Shown here: positions 15,732 to 23,853 of the stretch, one piece after another
How positions within the stretch are numbered: the stretch's first letter is position 1
How the letters are laid out: each line of letters begins with the position of its first letter
Notes under the pieces: model-generated
What the model saw: the letters and a program-made list of their open reading frames with translations, nothing else
The model's database searches: none
Told to the model about the DNA's origin: nothing
Translations under genes and position numbers: made by a program
From: Lachnospiraceae bacterium
GTDB taxonomy: Bacteria > Bacillota > Clostridia > Lachnospirales > Lachnospiraceae
DNA length: 64,000 nucleotides
Assembly: GCA_017621815.1 (NCBI GenBank)
Contig: JAGASK010000018.1
Span: 49,755 to 113,754 of the forward strand
Direction: 5' to 3'

Positions 15732-16999
15732 TACATCACCTTCTCATTTTTATAATCCACAGTTCTTTTTTCTCTGGAAACTCCTCCGTTCATGTGGTCA
15801 ATCCTGCTTTGCTTTAAAAAGGACGCCCGCTGCACGGCATCAGCTCCGAACCTTTCCCTGATGCTGTCCACTGCCTTGTCAAGCTTTTCCAGTTTTTCAT
15901 AATCAATATCCTCAAACAAACTGAGCTGTCTGCTGCTGCCGCTTTGAGTCACCCTTCCGGTATGCACACCCATCTGGCGGATCGGCGCCCCGTCCCACAG
16001 CTCATCAAAAAGCCGACAGGCCACATCATGTATCTCCTTTGTAATATTCGTTGCTGCCTCAAGCACACTCTGGTGGGAAGCGCCGGTAAGATCACTGTAA
16101 CGAATGCTGACCGCCACCACTTCTATCTGCACCTCATCCTTCCGAAGCCTCCTGCCCACTGTCTCAGCCAGAGAAAGCAAAATCATCCTGGCAGTACCTG
16201 CGTCTGTCACATCAAAAGCGATGGTTGTGGAATTGCCATAACCTTTGTTGTCTGCCGGCACTGCCTCCACCACCGAAACATCCCTTCCATTGGCAAAATT
16301 CCAGATTACTTCACCGTGCTTTTTTAAGATGCTGCGAAGCACATTCACATCTGCTTTTGCCAGCTCTCCGATAGTACGAATTCCAAGGGTCTGCAGCTTT
16401 TTTTCAGAAGCTCCTCCCACAAAAAACAAGTCCCGTACCGGCAGCGGCCACATTTTTTCCTCTATTTCCTCTTTGAAAAGAGTATGCACCAGATTGGGCT
16501 TTTTAAAATCACCCGCCATTTTGGCAAGCAGCTTATTTTCCGACACTCCTACATTTACCGTAAAGCCCAGGGTCTGGTATATCTCATCCTTTATGGCATT
16601 CGCCGCAATAACAGGAGAACCGAAAAGCTTCTCCGTACCTGTCATATCCATAAATGCCTCATCAATACTGTACTGCTCCACTGTATCGGAATATTTTCTT
16701 AAAATCTCCATAAAGGCCTTTGAACTCTTTTCATACAGCTCGTAATTGGGAGGAACCAGAACAAGACCCGGACATTTGCGCAGCGCATCTGTAACCGGCT
16801 CTCCGGTATGAATGCCATACTTTTTGGCAGGAATGGATTTGGCCAGAATAATACCATGGCGCTTGGCAATGTCTCCGCCCACTGCCGAGGGAATCGTCCT
16901 TAAATCAAGCTTTCCGCCCAGATGGCGGAGCCTGTATACAGCTTCCCATGATAAAAACGCACTGTTCACGTCAATATGAAAAATCACCTTCCGGCTCAT
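15731..16999 (-). CDS. dinB: DNA polymerase IV (Y family)
   Basis: A 422-residue translesion polymerase that copies past damaged bases at low fidelity. The palm motif VIFHIDVNSAFLSWEAVYRL (~4-23) gives the first catalytic Asp, and YSIDEAFMDMT (~106) gives the Asp-Glu pair. Finger, thumb (helix-hairpin-helix, IRTIGELAKADV) and little-finger regions follow. A C-terminal QLSLFEDI motif (~375) resembles the QLxLF clamp-binding peptide and should tether the enzyme to the sliding clamp. Its promoter contains a LexA-type operator, so it should be SOS-induced. The 103-residue gene behind it is in the same operon. Confidence 0.96.
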   Translation of the reverse strand: MSRKVIFHIDVNSAFLSWEAVYRLRHLGGKLDLRTIPSAVGGDIAKRHGIILAKSIPAKKYGIHTGEPVTDALRKCPGLVLVPPNYELYEKSSKAFMEILRKYSDTVEQYSIDEAFMDMTGTEKLFGSPVIAANAIKDEIYQTLGFTVNVGVSENKLLAKMAGDFKKPNLVHTLFKEEIEEKMWPLPVRDLFFVGGASEKKLQTLGIRTIGELAKADVNVLRSILKKHGEVIWNFANGRDVSVVEAVPADNKGYGNSTTIAFDVTDAGTARMILLSLAETVGRRLRKDEVQIEVVAVSIRYSDLTGASHQSVLEAATNITKEIHDVACRLFDELWDGAPIRQMGVHTGRVTQSGSSRQLSLFEDIDYEKLEKLDKAVDSIRERFGADAVQRASFLKQSRIDHMNGGVSREKRTVDYKNEKVM

Positions 17000-17028
17000 G
17001 CCATGTCCTCCTTTTCTTCTTTATCTGT

Positions 17029-17066
17029 ATTATATCAGAACATTTGTTCTAAGTAAACATTTGTTC
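17029..17066 (-). promoter_or_regulatory. SOS promoter with LexA-type box for dinB
   Basis: On the minus strand TTTACT (17052-17057) and TATAAT (17029-17034) are 17 bases apart. The spacer contains a perfect GAAC-ATTT-GTTC palindrome (17038-17049), the Gram-positive LexA box. A second, one-mismatch copy (AAACATTTGTTC, 17055-17066) covers the -35 box. LexA bound here would block the polymerase IV operon until DNA damage. Confidence 0.88.
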
Positions 17067-17148
17067 TGAATTTGGATGAATTTTCCATGAAAAGCTTTTG
17101 TCCGACAAAGCAGGAAAAGAGTATAAATAAGGAACAGAAAGTAATACA

Positions 17149-17177
17149 TTGTCCGAAAATCAAAATAATGATATAAT
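17149..17177 (+). promoter_or_regulatory. Promoter of the TIR-PDZ gene
   Basis: TTGTCC (17149-17154) and TATAAT (17172-17177) are 17 bases apart, about 76 bases before the start codon. The leader between them and the gene has no other feature I can name. Confidence 0.7.
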
Positions 17178-17253
17178 CCTTTCATAAAATTGTTGATTTT
17201 TACTTACTGACATACACCGGGCTGTATGACATCATAAAAAGGGGGAATGCATT

Positions 17254-19143
17254 ATGACGCAAAAGTATAATGTTTTTATTTCATACCGCAGGGACGGCGG
17301 GGAATCCACAGCCAAAATTCTGCGGGATAAGCTGGAAAGTCTGGGATATCAGGTATTCTTTGACGTGGAGTCACTCCGTTCCGGGGATTTTAACACTGCC
17401 CTTTATTCCGTAATTGACGAGTGCGAGGATTTTCTGCTGATTTTATCTCCGGGAGCTTTAGACCGCTGCCGGAACGAAGATGACTGGGTCAGGCTGGAAA
17501 TAGAACATGCTCTTGCCAAAAATAAAAACATCATCCCCATTATGCTGAGAGGCTTTTCCTTTCCGAAAGAACTCCCTGATTCCATAGATAAACTGCGTTA
17601 TAAAAACGGAATTGAATCCAACTATCAGTTTTTTGACGCCTTTATCGAAAAGCTGCAAAGCTTTTTAAAATCAAAACCCGGCGTTGCCCATCAGTTAAAA
17701 CGCAACCCCATTTATAAAAAAATTCTGCCTGTGATTATCATTCTGCTGTCAATAATTCTTGCAGGCACCACAGCTGCAGTCCTGAAGACCAGTCAAAATA
17801 CTTCTTCCTCCCGGGCTGAGAGCGAAAGTTATCCCCAGACAGACGCTGAAAAAAATCTGACAAAAAGCCTGCTTTACTATGTGCAGCTGAATATGCAGCA
17901 ACTGGAACAGGCCGCTGAATATCTGGATAATTCCTATCAGGCCTGCCAGCAGTACTTTATGCATATTAATACGGCAGACAGAGCTTCTCTTTTGGCAGAG
18001 CTTCAGGAAAACAGACGTCTGCTGTATCAGATGGATACCGATTTAAGCCTTATGTCCGATGAATTAAGCGCCGCGCTTATGGATTCTCCCTTTTCCGCTG
18101 CCGATGCTTCTGCCATGCACGATTATCTGCTGCAGTTCCGGGAAGGCTGCATCAACGATAGTTATTATATGGAGTATCTGACCGGAGACGAAGCTTACAT
18201 TGATTTGGAGGTAAAAGAAGACATTTTAAACAATTATCGCGAAATTCTCAGCGAGGAGCTAAAATCAATGTCTTACGCCACCAATCTTCTTCTGCTTCCA
18301 ATCAAGAACGAGGAAGCAATCAAAGATTTCAAATACAGCTTCCTGCCCCAGCTCTATTATATTCCCCTTCAGGCTTCTGACTGGAGTGAGGATGAAGCCG
18401 CACTCACCAGTGCCGAGGATAAAAGCTGGAACGCCATATCCAAAATTATGGACAGAATTACCATTCAGATTGGTGAAGACAACATGGAACTCATGAGGAC
18501 AAAAGCGGAATTGATTGAGAAGCTTGTATCAGAGGGTGCAACCGAAGAAGAAGCCAGGCAGCTTGTGGAAAGCATAAGCGGAAACAGCAGTCTTTTAACG
18601 GAAAAGCAGGCTGAGCTTGCCATTTTAAAACAGGAGCTGGAAGCAAAAAAGGAAGAAGCAAAAAAGAAATTTGCTCCCACCCAGGAGGATGACGCCGATA
18701 CTCTTTGGGGAAAGATGCTGCGTTTTATGAATCTTGGACTTTATGATGAAGCTGTATCCTGCATTGATGCCTACCGGGAAAAAGTGCGTGCCGATGACGA
18801 ATATGCGGAAAGCTACTGTGCCGCCGCCACTCTTTTGATTAAAAATATCAGCAGAACCGGCATTGATTACGGATTGATTGTGGTGGGATACGAACCGGAT
18901 AAACCCAAAAACGAACAGTATGAAATCGGGGATGTTATTATTTCCATAGGCGGTGTTCCCTGCCATAATTTTCAGGAATACAGCAGCATAAAAGATAATA
19001 TTCCCCAGAATGAAGCTTATACTGTAGTGGTTCTCAGGCCCTCAAAAACCGAAAGCGGTATATTAGAGCAGACTGAGCTTCTTATTCCTGCAGATGCATC
19101 CAGAGTGCAGATTCGGGAAATGACAGAAAAAACATATGAATAG
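17254..19143 (+). CDS. TIR - transmembrane - coiled coil - PDZ protein
   Basis: A 629-residue protein in three parts. Residues 1-~140 are a TIR domain: YNVFISYRRDGG, then VFFDVESLRSGDFNTAL, and DDWVRLEIEHAL, whose Glu (82 or 84) sits where NAD-cleaving TIR domains keep the catalytic residue. A membrane helix follows at ~157-177. Residues ~200-530 are long, charged and helical (a coiled-coil zone near EKQAELAILKQELEAKKEEA, ~450). Residues ~535-615 resemble a PDZ domain (YEIGDVIISIGGVP). A GGGGG site precedes the ATG. The Rossmann-RyR gene follows after 23 bases with a similar leader, so they form an operon. A sensor-effector role in phage defence is inference. Confidence 0.85.
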   Translation: MTQKYNVFISYRRDGGESTAKILRDKLESLGYQVFFDVESLRSGDFNTALYSVIDECEDFLLILSPGALDRCRNEDDWVRLEIEHALAKNKNIIPIMLRGFSFPKELPDSIDKLRYKNGIESNYQFFDAFIEKLQSFLKSKPGVAHQLKRNPIYKKILPVIIILLSIILAGTTAAVLKTSQNTSSSRAESESYPQTDAEKNLTKSLLYYVQLNMQQLEQAAEYLDNSYQACQQYFMHINTADRASLLAELQENRRLLYQMDTDLSLMSDELSAALMDSPFSAADASAMHDYLLQFREGCINDSYYMEYLTGDEAYIDLEVKEDILNNYREILSEELKSMSYATNLLLLPIKNEEAIKDFKYSFLPQLYYIPLQASDWSEDEAALTSAEDKSWNAISKIMDRITIQIGEDNMELMRTKAELIEKLVSEGATEEEARQLVESISGNSSLLTEKQAELAILKQELEAKKEEAKKKFAPTQEDDADTLWGKMLRFMNLGLYDEAVSCIDAYREKVRADDEYAESYCAAATLLIKNISRTGIDYGLIVVGYEPDKPKNEQYEIGDVIISIGGVPCHNFQEYSSIKDNIPQNEAYTVVVLRPSKTESGILEQTELLIPADASRVQIREMTEKTYE

Positions 19144-19166
19144 TACACAGGGAGGAATGCATCCGC

Positions 19167-21143
19167 ATGAAACCAACAGAAAAATACAAAAACAGAATTA
19201 GCCTTATAGCCACCGTAATACTCATTATACTTTCTGCTATTGGAAGCTATCAGTATTATACTCAGTACGTGGACACCATTGTCTATGACAGGCTGTGGTC
19301 CACTGTACTTTACAGTACGGTCAAGCTTTATGCCTTTTCCCCTACCGTAAGCGCCGGAGCCGAAACTCCTTTATGCTATGAAATTGCCAAATGGGCTGCT
19401 CCTTTATGCACTGCATACTGGATTTTCCGTGCACTGGAGGTCCTGCTCCGCCACAGACTGGAAATCTTTTCAAGACGCTTTGGAAAACAAAAGCAAATCC
19501 TGATTTTCGGCTACAATGACGAAAGTGCCGCTTACATCCGGAATCTGACAGCTGAAAATGCTCAGAATCACCATAAAAAAAAGAAAGAATATCAAATTAT
19601 GCTTGTAACTGAACAGACACTTGAGCAGGAGCTGCGTCTCCAGCTGGAAAGAGACCATATATTAATATGGCAGATAAACCTGCTGGATGATGCAAGCGCT
19701 TCCACTGAAAAAAGCTTTATAAGCCGTTGGATGAAAAAATGCAGTGAAATTGCACTGTTTTATCAGGACTCTACACTCAATTTTATAATATTAAGAAAAT
19801 TGCTGCTTTTCTGCCGTGATACGCTTTCATTAAAAAATGCTGCCGGTGAGCACAAAAATATAATATGTTCTCTGCGCTGTGAAGACAATGTCATGAAAAA
19901 AATCATTACAGATTTTTATGATGAATTCGATGGTCCAAGACCTTTTGAACTGAGTATTTTCAGCATGCCTGAAACAGCCGCATCCGATTTGTTTCATGAA
20001 ACCCCTCTGCACAAAAACTGCCTTGCATGGACTTCCATGAAAACAGCAGGCCCAAACCTGACTGACAATCAAATCATGGAACAGATTCCCAATCCCCATC
20101 TTCTGATTGCCGGCTTCGGCCGTTATGGACAGGCTATTTTAAAGGAAGCTCTTCTTACGGGAACATTAAGCAACTGTTCTCAGATAAAAGGCTTTGAAAA
20201 ACTTTCCATCACTATTATTGATAACAATATCCGGCGCTGCAGAGATATTATTGAAGCAAGCTATCCGAGAATTCAAAAAATCTGTAATCTGGAATACATT
20301 GATGCGGAAATCGGTAATCCCGTAATTGAACAGAAATTACGCCGGCTCACTCCCGTCACTTATGCTGCCATTTGCTTTTCTGAACAATCGGTCAATATCC
20401 GGGCTTTGGAAAAACTGTGCCGTTTTTTCCGGATTATGGGATATTCTGATGATAACAACAGCTGCTCCATGGGGCGGATTCCCATTGCGGTCCGCATGAA
20501 ATATAACGGAACAATGCTTCAATACTGGGCAGAGCATGATAATTTAAGAAGCTCTACCGCATATGAAATACGGGATTTCGGAACAGAAGCCAAAATCCTC
20601 ACCCACCAGAACATCACCCGCTGCCGCATGGAAGAAGAAGCCCGGAAATTCCACGCTTCTTACGCCAAAATTCAAACTCTGCTTCTGCAAGAGGACGGAA
20701 GGCAGCCCTCTGCAGGTGATACCTGGGAAAAACTGAATTATGAAAAGAAAGAGTCCAACAGGGCTCAGGTCCGCAATCTTCCCTACATACAGGCGCTGCT
20801 TCCGCTTCTTTCTCCCCTTCCGGCTCCTGAAGAAATTATAAAAGCAGAGGAACCCACGGAGTTTTTCCTAAAAAAAATCTCTTCCATTCCCGTACTCAAT
20901 GCGCTCGCTTCATGGGAGCACAGCCGTTGGTGCAGTTTCTGTTACAGCTACGGCTACGTAGGCTATTATCCTGACAAAGCTGAAAAGGGAAAGGAACACC
21001 GCATAGAAGATGACGGCGAATATTACGGGCAGGTGCACTACTGCCTGATTGACGATTGGGAACAGCTGAAGGCTGATAAAGAAGCTGGAAAAACTGCCGT
21101 ATATGACATATGCAGCATCTATGTATATGCCAAAGGCATATAA
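19167..21143 (+). CDS. Membrane protein with two Rossmann (TrkA-N-like) domains and a RyR domain
   Basis: A 658-residue protein. The N terminus has a membrane helix at ~12-32 and a second hydrophobic stretch at ~73-93, like the pore-less stump of a potassium channel. Two nucleotide-binding folds follow: ILIFGYNDESAAYI (~111) and HLLIAGFGRYGQAILKE (~311), the second a classical GxGxxG as in TrkA-N/RCK domains. Residues ~570-645 (ASWEHSRWCSFCYSYGY, then DDGEYYGQVHYCLIDDWEQL) resemble the RyR domain known from ryanodine receptors and from bacterial conflict genes. It follows the TIR-PDZ gene by 23 bases. I infer that it senses a nucleotide-type ligand and works with the TIR effector. Confidence 0.8.
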   Translation: MKPTEKYKNRISLIATVILIILSAIGSYQYYTQYVDTIVYDRLWSTVLYSTVKLYAFSPTVSAGAETPLCYEIAKWAAPLCTAYWIFRALEVLLRHRLEIFSRRFGKQKQILIFGYNDESAAYIRNLTAENAQNHHKKKKEYQIMLVTEQTLEQELRLQLERDHILIWQINLLDDASASTEKSFISRWMKKCSEIALFYQDSTLNFIILRKLLLFCRDTLSLKNAAGEHKNIICSLRCEDNVMKKIITDFYDEFDGPRPFELSIFSMPETAASDLFHETPLHKNCLAWTSMKTAGPNLTDNQIMEQIPNPHLLIAGFGRYGQAILKEALLTGTLSNCSQIKGFEKLSITIIDNNIRRCRDIIEASYPRIQKICNLEYIDAEIGNPVIEQKLRRLTPVTYAAICFSEQSVNIRALEKLCRFFRIMGYSDDNNSCSMGRIPIAVRMKYNGTMLQYWAEHDNLRSSTAYEIRDFGTEAKILTHQNITRCRMEEEARKFHASYAKIQTLLLQEDGRQPSAGDTWEKLNYEKKESNRAQVRNLPYIQALLPLLSPLPAPEEIIKAEEPTEFFLKKISSIPVLNALASWEHSRWCSFCYSYGYVGYYPDKAEKGKEHRIEDDGEYYGQVHYCLIDDWEQLKADKEAGKTAVYDICSIYVYAKGI

Positions 21144-21155
21144 TCTGCCTTAATA

Positions 21156-21197
21156 TAATAGAAAGTACGCTTTGCGACTTTCTGTTATCATGAATAA
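21156..21197 (+). repeat. REP-like palindrome, copy D
   Basis: ATAATAGAAAGTACGC faces TGCGACTTTCTGTTAT and is followed by CATGAATAA, nearly identical to copy A. It lies directly behind the Rossmann-RyR gene. Confidence 0.8.
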
Positions 21198-21201
21198 CTA
21201 A

Positions 21202-21248
21202 TACCCTGAAAGAAAAGCTGTTTATCGCTTTTCCTTCAGGGTATTTTT
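21202..21248 (+). terminator. Terminator of the TIR/RyR operon
   Basis: TACCCTGAA and GAAAAGC pair with GCTTTTC and TTCAGGGTA, then TTTTT follows. It ends the plus-strand operon before the convergent CAP-domain gene. Confidence 0.85.
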
Positions 21249-21303
21249 ATGCATGCGTTCCACTGTTTATGACATCAGAAAATGTGTTCTGTATGCTTAC
21301 TGT

Positions 21304-22080
21304 TTAGTACGTAAATAACTGCACCCAGTAATTTACGCCGTTGGCATCCTGATAATATCCGACACCTATATTTTTATAGTTGGGATTCAAAATATTGGCG
21401 CGATGCCCGTCGCTGTTCATCCATGCATTCATCACCTGCTCAGGGGATTTCTGTCCCCATGCAATATTTTCACCACTTCCTCTGTAAGATACCCCCTGTT
21501 CTTTCAAAGCCGTACTGAAGCTGCTGCCATCAGGTCTTGTATGAGAAAAGCTCTGTTTGATTTCCATTGCCCTTACATTTGCTGCAGCAGTAATATTTGC
21601 ATCCAGTTTCACTTCTGAAAGACCAGCCTTCGCCCTTTCCTCATTAACCAGATTCACTATCTGGGTTACATAAGGATGCACTTCATCCTCTTCCGGAGTC
21701 TCCACATCCGGCTCCTGAGTGCCGGGCTGCTGCTGCGTTCCGCTTCCGGGCTGCTGCGGTGTTCCGCTTCCGGGCTCTTGGGTATCGGGCTGCTCAGGCA
21801 TCTCTACACCCGGTTTCTGAATATCAGGCTGTTCAGGTACTCCTGCATCCGGCTCCTGTACATCAGGTAATTCCGGACAATAAAATCCATTGCTTTCAAG
21901 TTCTGCAAAAATCTGTTCCAGGGTCTGCTGCAGGCATTCGATTCCCTGCCCTCCGTAAATTACATATCCGCTGCCTGACTTAATCGGTTCCAATGTTGCC
22001 GCCTGTGTAGTCATTGGCACGCTGGCCGCCGTCATACTTACTGCTAATGCAGCTATTGCAAAAAATGGTTTCTTCATCAT
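21304..22080 (-). CDS. Secreted CAP (SCP/PR1, YkwD-like) domain protein
   Basis: A 258-residue exported protein. A signal peptide ends near SVPMTTQAATL (~29). Residues ~68-128 are a proline-rich linker with imperfect repeats of PEQPDIQKPG and PQQPGSGT type. Residues ~135-258 form the CAP domain: IVNLVNEERAKAGLSEV, the His in FSHTRPDGSSF, GENIAWGQKSPEQVMNAW, and the closing GVGYYQDANGVNYWVQLF. Bacterial CAP proteins are extracellular and of unclear chemistry. AAAGGAGG precedes the start. It stands alone between the TIR/RyR terminator and a damaged region. Confidence 0.93.
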   Translation of the reverse strand: MMKKPFFAIAALAVSMTAASVPMTTQAATLEPIKSGSGYVIYGGQGIECLQQTLEQIFAELESNGFYCPELPDVQEPDAGVPEQPDIQKPGVEMPEQPDTQEPGSGTPQQPGSGTQQQPGTQEPDVETPEEDEVHPYVTQIVNLVNEERAKAGLSEVKLDANITAAANVRAMEIKQSFSHTRPDGSSFSTALKEQGVSYRGSGENIAWGQKSPEQVMNAWMNSDGHRANILNPNYKNIGVGYYQDANGVNYWVQLFTY

Positions 22081-22198
22081 TACTTCCTCCTTTTTTGTTA
22101 CATTTTTATTTCATAAATATTACATTTATGTTACATTCAAAATGTTAACAAACTTAAATGAGGAATACCAGAAGTAAGTATTTCCAAAATATCCAATA

Positions 22199-22405
22199 TC
22201 AGGTTAGTTTAAAATACACAACAATTCTCCAATTCATAATGATTCCATCCCGCTGCAGGTCTAATAATGATTCCGTTATTTCTGCAGCATAATATTGAGG
22301 AAATAAAACAACACCATATGCCCTTATATTATTTTCGGAAATTATTTTATTAAGAAAATCTGCAATTTCTTTACTTTTCGCATGAAATTGAATATTCGTT
22401 TTCAT
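22199..22405 (-). CDS. Hypothetical protein, 68 aa
   Basis: A small soluble protein (KTNIQFHAKSKEIADFLNKI, then NNIRAYGVVLFPQYYAAEIT) with AAAGGA seven bases before the ATG. It starts 17 bases after the truncated DUF4291 gene, so it was probably part of that operon. No domain is recognised. Confidence 0.5.
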   Translation of the reverse strand: MKTNIQFHAKSKEIADFLNKIISENNIRAYGVVLFPQYYAAEITESLLDLQRDGIIMNWRIVVYFKLT

Positions 22406-22422
22406 ATCTCAATCCTTTTGCC

Positions 22423-22944
22423 TTATATATCATTCCCTATCCACTCATTCCCTGTTATCTTATATACCTTTTCTTTCGGCAATAAGTCCAATATATTTTT
22501 ACCGCTTTGCCTCATACTGTGAAGCTCATGAACATAATCAGTAATATCAGTTATCTTTAATATCCAGTTATTGACATAATCGTAAACTGCCTTTCCCCGA
22601 ATGCCTATCTGCAAAGACCGGTATTCCAATGCATTTCCATAAATATCCCTTTCAGGATCCCACTGACACCTTACATCAGAATCGGCAACTGCTTTTTTCC
22701 ATTCTTCTTTCGTCATTCCCTGACTTTCACTATAAGAAGAAATAACCGCATTTTTTACCAGATTATCAAACGCTTCCCTTTTTATATCAATCGCCAGTAC
22801 CCTTTCCTGTCCTTCTTTTTCCGCCCAGCCGCAACGGTACATCATCCAAAGAAAAGAGGGCTTAATCCAGGTCATCCGATTCAGATTAAAATGCGGACCA
22901 AAAGTTCCAAGCTTTACTGCTTCATCAGCTATATCGGCAGAGTA
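22423..22944 (-). pseudogene. 5'-truncated DUF4291 gene
   Basis: The frame reads YSADIADEAVKLGTFGPHF, then NLNRMTWIKPSFLWMMYR, GWAEKEGQERVLAIDIKREA and onward to residue ~173, which I recognise as the conserved body of DUF4291 (function unknown). The family normally begins with ~10-20 further residues (a YQAY-type strand). Here the frame begins directly after the stop codon of the upstream lipoprotein gene, in the same reading frame, with no start codon or ribosome binding site before the internal ATG at 22875. A deletion joining the two genes would explain this. Translation from 22875 (150 residues) would lack the first part of the fold. Confidence 0.7.
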
Positions 22945-23715
22945 TTATTCATTTACACTGCCCATATAAAATAACTCCGTTCTCAAAAATTCGCTGTTTT
23001 CACCTGATTGATATATATTTCCATTTTCCGTATCAACGTAATAAGTCTGTGTTCTTATTATATGGTCTTCAAAATCATCAAATGAACTTATGACATAATA
23101 TTTCTTATTCAGAAAACTACAGGTTCCATCATATATCAATTTTAAATCTTCAGCGCTATCCAGCTTCAGCACCTCCATAACTTTAGCCAGTAATTCATCC
23201 TCTGCAATATCTTCATATAATAAGCTGCTGCTCATTTCACCTTCCGAAACATCTGAAAGCTGGAATTCACTGTTTTCCCACCTGCCTATTTGAACTAAAT
23301 CCTCTCCTTCCCAGGTAGAAATCTCCCCTGAATCTTTTTGGATAAAAAGCATATTTACAAAAACGATGTCCTTTTCCGCTGTTTCCTTATATACTGCAAA
23401 TTTGACATTCTCCAAATCGAATTTAATTATTCCTTCATAAATGCAGATTGCATTTTCCTCTTTCTGAAAATTGAAATTCACATACTGATTATTTTCCAAG
23501 AGCCGTTCCAACCTATGAGAAAGCAGTTCACCATCCAAACTTTCTATACTGTTTTGCTCTGCGCTATCTGTTTCCTTTTCGCTGTCTCCATCGCTTAGCT
23601 CTTCAAAACGTATCATATCGAAATGATTTGGCATTAAACTTATATCTTTCTCATCCGCACAGCCTGCTATAAAACCTGCAAATAAACAGATAATTATAAT
23701 GATTACTTTTTTCAT
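22945..23715 (-). CDS. Putative lipoprotein, 256 aa
   Basis: The N terminus (MKKVIIIIICLFAGFIAGC) is a lipoprotein signal with lipobox IAGC, so the mature protein is attached to the outer face of the cell membrane through Cys19. The rest is acidic and beta-rich (KFAVYKETAEKDIVFVNMLF, TYYVDTENGNIYQSGEN) and resembles no domain that I can name. AGGGG lies ahead of the ATG. The stop codon abuts the truncated DUF4291 frame, so the intergenic region between them appears to have been deleted. Confidence 0.8.
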   Translation of the reverse strand: MKKVIIIIICLFAGFIAGCADEKDISLMPNHFDMIRFEELSDGDSEKETDSAEQNSIESLDGELLSHRLERLLENNQYVNFNFQKEENAICIYEGIIKFDLENVKFAVYKETAEKDIVFVNMLFIQKDSGEISTWEGEDLVQIGRWENSEFQLSDVSEGEMSSSLLYEDIAEDELLAKVMEVLKLDSAEDLKLIYDGTCSFLNKKYYVISSFDDFEDHIIRTQTYYVDTENGNIYQSGENSEFLRTELFYMGSVNE

Positions 23716-23801
23716 GTCTGCCCCTAATTACTCTTTCATTTTTTTATATTATAAAACAGACTTGCATCATTTTGGCATCATAATGGTCAGATTTATTACA
23801 G

Positions 23802-23830
23802 AAAAAAGCAGAGTCACCACGCCCTGCTTT
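23802..23830 (-). terminator. Weak terminator after the KAP NTPase gene
   Basis: AGCAG pairs with CTGCT on the minus strand around a long loop and is followed by TTTTTTCTG. It lies just past the stop of the 23854-25836 gene. Confidence 0.4.
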
Positions 23831-23853
23831 CTCAAATTAATCGTTCAAAAAAG

